DNA from: Helicocarpus griseus UAMH5409
Taxonomy: Eukaryota; Ascomycota; Eurotiomycetes; Onygenales; Ajellomycetaceae
Direction: 5' to 3'
Length of the DNA stretch: 64,000 nucleotides
NCBI GenBank assembly: GCA_002573585.1
Contig: PDNB01000079.1
Span: forward strand, 1 to 64,000
Shown one piece after another: positions 58,958-64,000 of this stretch (positions within the stretch are counted from its first letter, which is position 1; each line of letters begins with the position of its first letter). Below the pieces are notes generated by a model, which saw nothing but the letters and a program-made list of their open reading frames with translations, was not told the DNA's origin and searched no databases. A program made the position numbers and the translations under genes.

Positions 58958-59396
58958 ACGAACAAGTTCGAGTCCTGCTTATCTCGGAGTGCCTAACGCG
59001 TAATTTCATTCTGTGAGTCCAGTATAGCTTTTCACTGCTTTTGAGGGCGCTTTCTTGGTTTCACTAATAGAGTTCCAGCAGCGATGTTAGTGTACGATAC
59101 ACTTTCTTAGCAAGCGTTAGCTAGGGCTGATACTAGTACGGAGTAGTCAATGCTAACCCTATACCTAGGTAAAAGTTTTATGGCGCTCTGAGACCTCGAG
59201 ACCTCAGGGATTCTTGCTACATCAACTCCGTTTGCATACGAATACTCGACTTAGTAATTCCATTCAAGTAATTGTTTGGGGTTAATTGACAGTCCTTTGC
59301 GATAAACTCCAGCCACAACTCCACACATTAACTGTCTTTTACGTCCAAAAGAGCCGTACCAAGCCCACTGGCACCTTTGAAGCTCCAAAGTCCGCG

Positions 59397-60626
59397 TCAG
59401 AAGGTCGCAAAAAAGGGGATAATGTCGATGATTCTTGGGTCCCCGTGAATTGCCTTCCTCGGGCGAAAGGTTGGTTGCCCCTCTTTTCTTTTTGCACCCT
59501 CCGCGTTGAGAAAGTTTTCCAGCATTTCTTCGATGTCGTCTTCCTCCCATATCCAATCTACATGGGAGTATTCCCTGCATGTCATAGTCCAGGTGCGAAA
59601 TTCCTCCAACTGTGGAGGCAACAGATCCTCCAGGTCGTAAATCAAATTACCATCATCGTCAAATCTCGGAGGACCATACAGGATCTCAATATTTGTCTCT
59701 AGCTTCTTTAGATTTTTGAACTCCTTCATGGAGCCAAGCGGCTTGTCATCTTTGAGGTCTGGTTCCAGTTGTTGTGGAGTTCGCCAATCGCCAGGGTTGT
59801 CTTGCACGACTATGAGCGTCAGAGAGGAAATTGTTGGACCGATGGATGATTCAAGCGTGGATTTGAGCTTTAGGAGATCCATACACCTAGGTTCCGTCAC
59901 TTCGTAATGCTGCTCAAAGTACAGACTTTGAAGGTTCTCTTGCGCTCCTAGCGCCCCAGAAAGAAGTTGGTGAAGGATATCCTCCGGGTCCAGCACTTGT
60001 TCAGGCTGAGGATAATTATTATAATCGTAGCCAACCCATTTCACAGAAAGTGAACTGAGAGAAGCAGGAAGGTGGAAAAGCGGTAGCAAACTGTCTATCC
60101 TCCTCTGAGTAAGGGTGAGAGAGAGGTGCTTAAGATTTGGCAGTAGACGGGATGCGAACAGGATGGACAAGATATCGCCTGGGGCAATTAATAACATTCC
60201 CAATATTTCTTCCTGCTGCTTCACAGAAGACATTGACGGTTCATTCGTCGAGGATATCAATGACTTGATTTCATTTCGCGTTTGTTCAAGTTCCGCCTCC
60301 GTGTAGAATTCAGGCAAGTCATAAATGCCTGTTTCCTCGATGTAAAGCTCGTCGATATGGACACGCAGATCAGGACGATTCAAAAGAGTACGGAATAGCA
60401 ATGGAAACGCATCCTTTTCGGGCCGTATTACGTCCATTGGGATGCTTTGATATAAGAGAGGCTCGAATACCGAACGGAAATATTTGCAGGTCTTGACAAG
60501 CGCGCTCAGAGTACAAACTTCCTCTCCAAGATATGACCCGTGAATACTGCGGCTACTTGATTGTGAGATGTAGGCCGCAATCATGAACAAGAGTTCAATC
60601 GGTATATTGGACGAAGAGGGAGCCAT
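59397..60626 (-). CDS. F-box-like protein, intronless
   Basis: This single-exon gene encodes 409 aa. It starts IPIELLFMIAAYISQ, an F-box-like first helix, followed by LVKTCKYFRSVFEPLLYQSI, the second part. The rest has leucine-rich, LRR-like spacing (LPNLKHLSLTLTQRRI; ASLSSLSVKWVG; LQSLYFEQHY; LEEFRTWTM). These proteins are common, fast-changing Pezizomycotina members that may serve as SCF adaptors. No function is known for this one. The ATG follows an in-frame stop upstream. Confidence 0.8.
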   Translation of the reverse strand: MAPSSSNIPIELLFMIAAYISQSSSRSIHGSYLGEEVCTLSALVKTCKYFRSVFEPLLYQSIPMDVIRPEKDAFPLLFRTLLNRPDLRVHIDELYIEETGIYDLPEFYTEAELEQTRNEIKSLISSTNEPSMSSVKQQEEILGMLLIAPGDILSILFASRLLPNLKHLSLTLTQRRIDSLLPLFHLPASLSSLSVKWVGYDYNNYPQPEQVLDPEDILHQLLSGALGAQENLQSLYFEQHYEVTEPRCMDLLKLKSTLESSIGPTISSLTLIVVQDNPGDWRTPQQLEPDLKDDKPLGSMKEFKNLKKLETNIEILYGPPRFDDDGNLIYDLEDLLPPQLEEFRTWTMTCREYSHVDWIWEEDDIEEMLENFLNAEGAKRKEGQPTFRPRKAIHGDPRIIDIIPFFATF

Positions 60627-62857
60627 TGCAATGAAATTTCGAGTCGCTGTTCTATGAGAATCGGATATGGAGGGGTGAGGAGAGAAGAGAATCGCGGAGT
60701 CAGACAGGGCTTTCTTATGGTAGGTATCTCAAGCAAGCCGAATTGAAATCTGTGTTGAGAGGCCTTAATGGTATCCAGCAGAAAACTCATCCCGCGATGT
60801 TGTAAAGACTAGGTAGGTCTAACTTGAATTTAGAGCGCCTAAAGATACTACATGTACAAGGCAGTGTCGCAGCACCGCTCGTGTTGGCGTGGAGCAGACG
60901 TTTTCTTATTAACCACTAAAATTACAGTTCAATTATTGATAAATGAAATATTGCTATGAACGTCCCTCCCTGCCAAATGCTCACTTAAAAGCTCACTAAA
61001 TTTAGTTAAGCCAAGCTTAGAATTGCCTGTGTCCGACGCTATTTGTCTACGCCGTAGCTAGCAACAAATATGTAATGTATTGTAAGTATTTCTCCGGCGT
61101 ACGATTTTGGGTCGCGGTAGTAAGTGGATTTTAGCGAGACTTCTTTTGATTATGCACCTCTATCCCAGGGCAAGATTAGATTTCCGGCGTTAGACTTACG
61201 CTGAGCTGCTACGGAACTTCCTATGCGAAATACGCTGCCAGTTTCTATTCAACCTGAATTTGAACCCTGTTCAATAGGGGTGATCCTTTTGGGCCCAGCA
61301 GTTAAAAGTTATGTTTGCTTTGCTGGTCTCTTTGTCAAGCCTGCTGCTGTGTTGCTCGAACAATGCTGGGACTGCTCAGTGTGTTTTACATGCATATTAT
61401 AAAAATATGCATTTAGTCATCTCTTGACCATGCAATTCCGAATGGAACTTCCAGAGTCATGCATATGCTGTGTTAAAAATAGGACAAAAATCATTGTCCT
61501 GCTTGATACTAGCATTTCTTTCATCTCAACTTCGCAGGAACCTGTGTTTATTGTTGAATAAAGATATCTTGGTCAAGCATGTTATTTTCAGGGCATAAGA
61601 CCCAGACTCCGTCAGGTATGACCGTTCGAACAGCCCTACTGAAGAATGCAACACAAAAATTTTACAGGTTCGTGGCAGATTCCAGGCCAATTCGAATGAA
61701 GCCGACAAGTTTAATATTCGCAGCCTAACCCTTTCTGATTCTTGATTATATCGGCAGCTGATCTTTTTAGATTCGGCGAAGTGAAGTCTTCAAGCTTGGT
61801 CGTGAATTTAAACATCTACAGTCAAACCAAGTGCTTCAAGCCTTGACGCCATTATTTGCGTCAGGGTCTACGATCCCTGTAAAGGCTGAGATCGGGCCGA
61901 ATCTACTGAAATCCAATTCAGCGTGGCTGCCACAGTGGGCACTGGAAGGAGATATACGAGGCTAATCAAATCCTTCGAAGTTCGAACTTGCAATTTTGAA
62001 ACTTCCCGCCAGCCACAAGCATGTTCTCGGGAAAAAGAGCTCGACTCGGAAAGAGGGGAAACAACTCAGTCGCCAAACTTAGGTTCCACTGCTAAATAAT
62101 CGTCAGCTGGGAGAGCAATATTTCTCTTTGTCTAGTTGCCTTTATCTCGAGCAGTGGTAATATTGGCAGACAATCTTTCTGGTACGGGCTGGAAGAGCTG
62201 ATTGGAATATACACCAATCTTTGACGTGGGATGCTTTGCCTGCTGTTCGTGGCAATGAATTTGGAAATCGTTTCAGATATCCTCAACTGCTCCCATAGGC
62301 GAGGTTCTCTGGTCGCAGGACGCTATTATTAGCCACAGCGAATGCGCATTAAATTATTCGCAGAGTCTGGAAAGGCCGAGTCGTCTCGTTATACACGCCA
62401 TATAGGATGGCCGGCGGCCACAAAAATGGAAAAAAGATCAGAAGCTGGGGGGGTGCCGACGGCTTTTACAATTAATGGAGCTAATATTGTTCTGTATGGG
62501 GTCTCCAGGTAGCTTTCACTGGCAAGCCACCTGCAGACAAAAAGGGGCTTCAATGATCTTGCGTCATGTACATGTACATGTACATTGATTTAAGGTGCCA
62601 TTGCTGCAAGTTTAACATCGCGAATCATGGCGTTTTCGAACGTTTTCCCGGGGTACTAAACTAAAGACAATGGAAGCGCAATAAGTTGTCAAGCCACAAT
62701 CCAGGAAAAAAGGTCTATAAATCGAGCGTCCCCAGGGCATACGGACGGCAGATATCATGCTCTCTCCCTATTCTAGCCGAACTCCGATATTTCTAACTCC
62801 TCTATACGACTTGGGGATTTTAAACCGTGATATATTCTTCTCCATATTCGTTAAACA
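60627..62857. other. Gene-free region, 2.2 kb
   Basis: No supported gene. AT-rich, with scattered short frames only. A palindromic TACATG repeat lies at 62565-62584. The last 200 bases should be the promoter of the next methyltransferase. Confidence 0.5.
62565..62584. repeat. Tandem palindromic TACATG repeat
   Basis: Three tandem copies of CATGTA read CATGTACATGTACATGTACA. The inner 18 bases (62567-62584) are self-complementary. It lies about 275 bases upstream of the methyltransferase start. Confidence 0.85.
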
Positions 62858-63968
62858 ATGGCTTCAGCTGGCGATGCTGGAAGATATCTCCTGACGAGAA
62901 CGAAGGCAGAAAGTGACAGGTGCGTCTCCTTTCCCCTAGTTCTGGGCGATCTCAACTGACTATTCGATTGAAGACTGGAATTGCAGCACCGAGCCTTCCA
63001 ACAGAACATCGGGTTTCTTCTGCATCCTGCTATCCCCCGGCATGGCAGCATGCGAATTGCTGATATCGGAACTGGGACGGGGTATGTTGGGCCCTAATAT
63101 ACCCGCAGACTTAAAAGGAGGGACATTGACCCATTGCTGTACATATAGTGCCTGGTTACGCGATCTTGCAAAAGAGCTGCCGACAACCTGCAGGCTTGAC
63201 GGGTTCGATATCTCTCTGGACCAAGTGCCTGGCAAAGACCTTTTTCCGTCGGATATAAACTATTATGTGCAAGACTTGCTAAAGCCTTTCCCAACCGAAT
63301 TTTTGGGACAATATGACGTTGTCCACGTTAGGTTGTTGGTTATGGGTTTGCAGGGGTCGGAATGGGAAATTGCGATTAAGAATCTCATGACTCTTCTCCG
63401 TGAGATTAGACCCTCAAGTTTCTCCCAATCCAAGTCTGATGGACGCTAATTGGAACATAGGGCCTAGCGGGCACTTACAATGGACCGACCTTGACCCCCA
63501 CACAGGCGCCGTCATACCTGGGACACATGGCTGTAATGTGGACGACGCAGACATTTTCTTGAAGCAGATAATCAAGGTTTCAAGCAGACATGGGAAATCT
63601 GGAAAGTAAGTCATACAAGACGGCTCGTTCTCTAACAATTCAATTTGCTTTGTGCTGACTTATTGTCACTCTTAACCTGAACTAGAAGCGTGCCTGAGCT
63701 TCTCTCCCATTTCGAAAAAAGCGGCCTCATAGACTGCAAGGAAGAAATCATAAAACTCGAGAAACCTGAATTTAGGAACAACATCAACACGACGACCGTG
63801 AAGGTTATCGAGCACATACTGCACGCCGCCAAGGCAGCCGACCAAGAAAGCTGTACGCTTACTCTTGATCAGATTACTTCACAGAAAGAAGCTGCAATGA
63901 AGAATCTCAAAGAGACAAACTCTTGGATAACACACGATTTGCATGTTGTCATTGGAAAGCGCGCATAG
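62858..63968 (+). CDS. GliN-like small-molecule methyltransferase
   Basis: Five exons (62858-62919, 62974-63081, 63149-63399, 63461-63605, 63686-63968) give 282 aa with consistent phases. Blocks: DRLELQHRAFQQNIGFLLH, motif I MRIADIGTGTGAWLRDLA, LDGFDISLDQVP, YDVVHVRLLV, LRPSGHLQWTDLD, and the ending WITHDLHVVIGKRA. They match the small class I methyltransferases found in fungal secondary-metabolite clusters (gliotoxin GliN-like). It would methylate a small molecule using SAM. It looks complete and intact. It is unlike the two larger LaeA-type genes in order and length. No cluster partner is visible before the window ends. Confidence 0.85.
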
Positions 63969-64000
63969 ATACAGGATAAGTGATGGTATCATGTCTGCAT

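Noticed and set aside
58901..58980. tRNA-like element: AAGCAGG and CCTGCTT ends 80 bases apart, with GTTCGAGTCC like a B box
   Set aside because: There is no room for the 3' strand of the T stem, no proper D arm and no anticodon stem. The pairing ends are likely chance, and the inner hairpin is just the inverted repeat.

Overview
The window looks like nuclear DNA of a filamentous ascomycete, most likely an Eurotiales (Aspergillus/Penicillium-like) mould. The genes are split by short GT-AG introns of about 45-135 bases, often with a CTAAC/CTGAC-type branch site. The conserved proteins (ERG28, 3-ketoacyl-CoA reductase, KRR1, FAT1-type acyl-CoA synthetase, PTS2 thiolase, GCP2, PUP2, RRP8) read as Pezizomycotina orthologues. 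Exon models were built by eye. Where given, exon phases add up to a complete reading frame; product names rest on recognised motifs and family resemblance, not on a search.

Layout. 0-2.3 kb: two tandem, decayed HNH-nuclease-domain genes whose left end runs into sequence resembling a transposon end. 2.4-7.8 kb: a small stress-responsive A/B-barrel (Dabb) protein, a Gvp36-type BAR protein and an Arg-rich unknown protein. 8-10 kb: no convincing gene, one AAT microsatellite. 10-29 kb is an accessory block: an A-T-C NRPS-like synthetase, a frame-broken APH-fold kinase homologue, an SRPK-like kinase, a very long NACHT/ankyrin NLR-like gene, a 3-hydroxyisobutyrate-dehydrogenase-like enzyme and an F-box-like gene. 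30-34 kb: a galactose-1-phosphate uridylyltransferase, then a head-to-head pair of ER lipid genes (ERG28 and the very-long-chain 3-ketoacyl-CoA reductase). 34-39 kb is a gene-poor gap. At 39.2-40.7 kb is a LaeA-like methyltransferase, and at 42.8-44 kb KRR1.

44.3-49.4 kb: a FAT1-type very-long-chain acyl-CoA synthetase and a PTS2-tagged 3-ketoacyl-CoA thiolase are divergently transcribed from one 0.9 kb promoter region. It carries a CCGAGG hexamer, the core bound by the fungal fatty-acid regulators FarA/FarB. Activation of fatty acids and the last step of peroxisomal beta-oxidation would thus be paired. 50-56 kb is housekeeping: gamma-tubulin complex GCP2, proteasome alpha-5 and RRP8. 56.8-64 kb returns to accessory genes: a LaeA-like methyltransferase interrupted by a one-base frameshift, an intronless F-box-like gene, a 2.2 kb gene-free gap and a complete small GliN-like methyltransferase.

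The most interesting items are the free-standing A-T-C synthetase, the NLR-like gene with about 27 ankyrin repeats and its Walker A lysine on a 25-base exon, the birth-and-decay traces (HNH pair, APH homologue, methyltransferase), and the head-to-head lipid gene pairs. I did not find a clearly unprecedented system.
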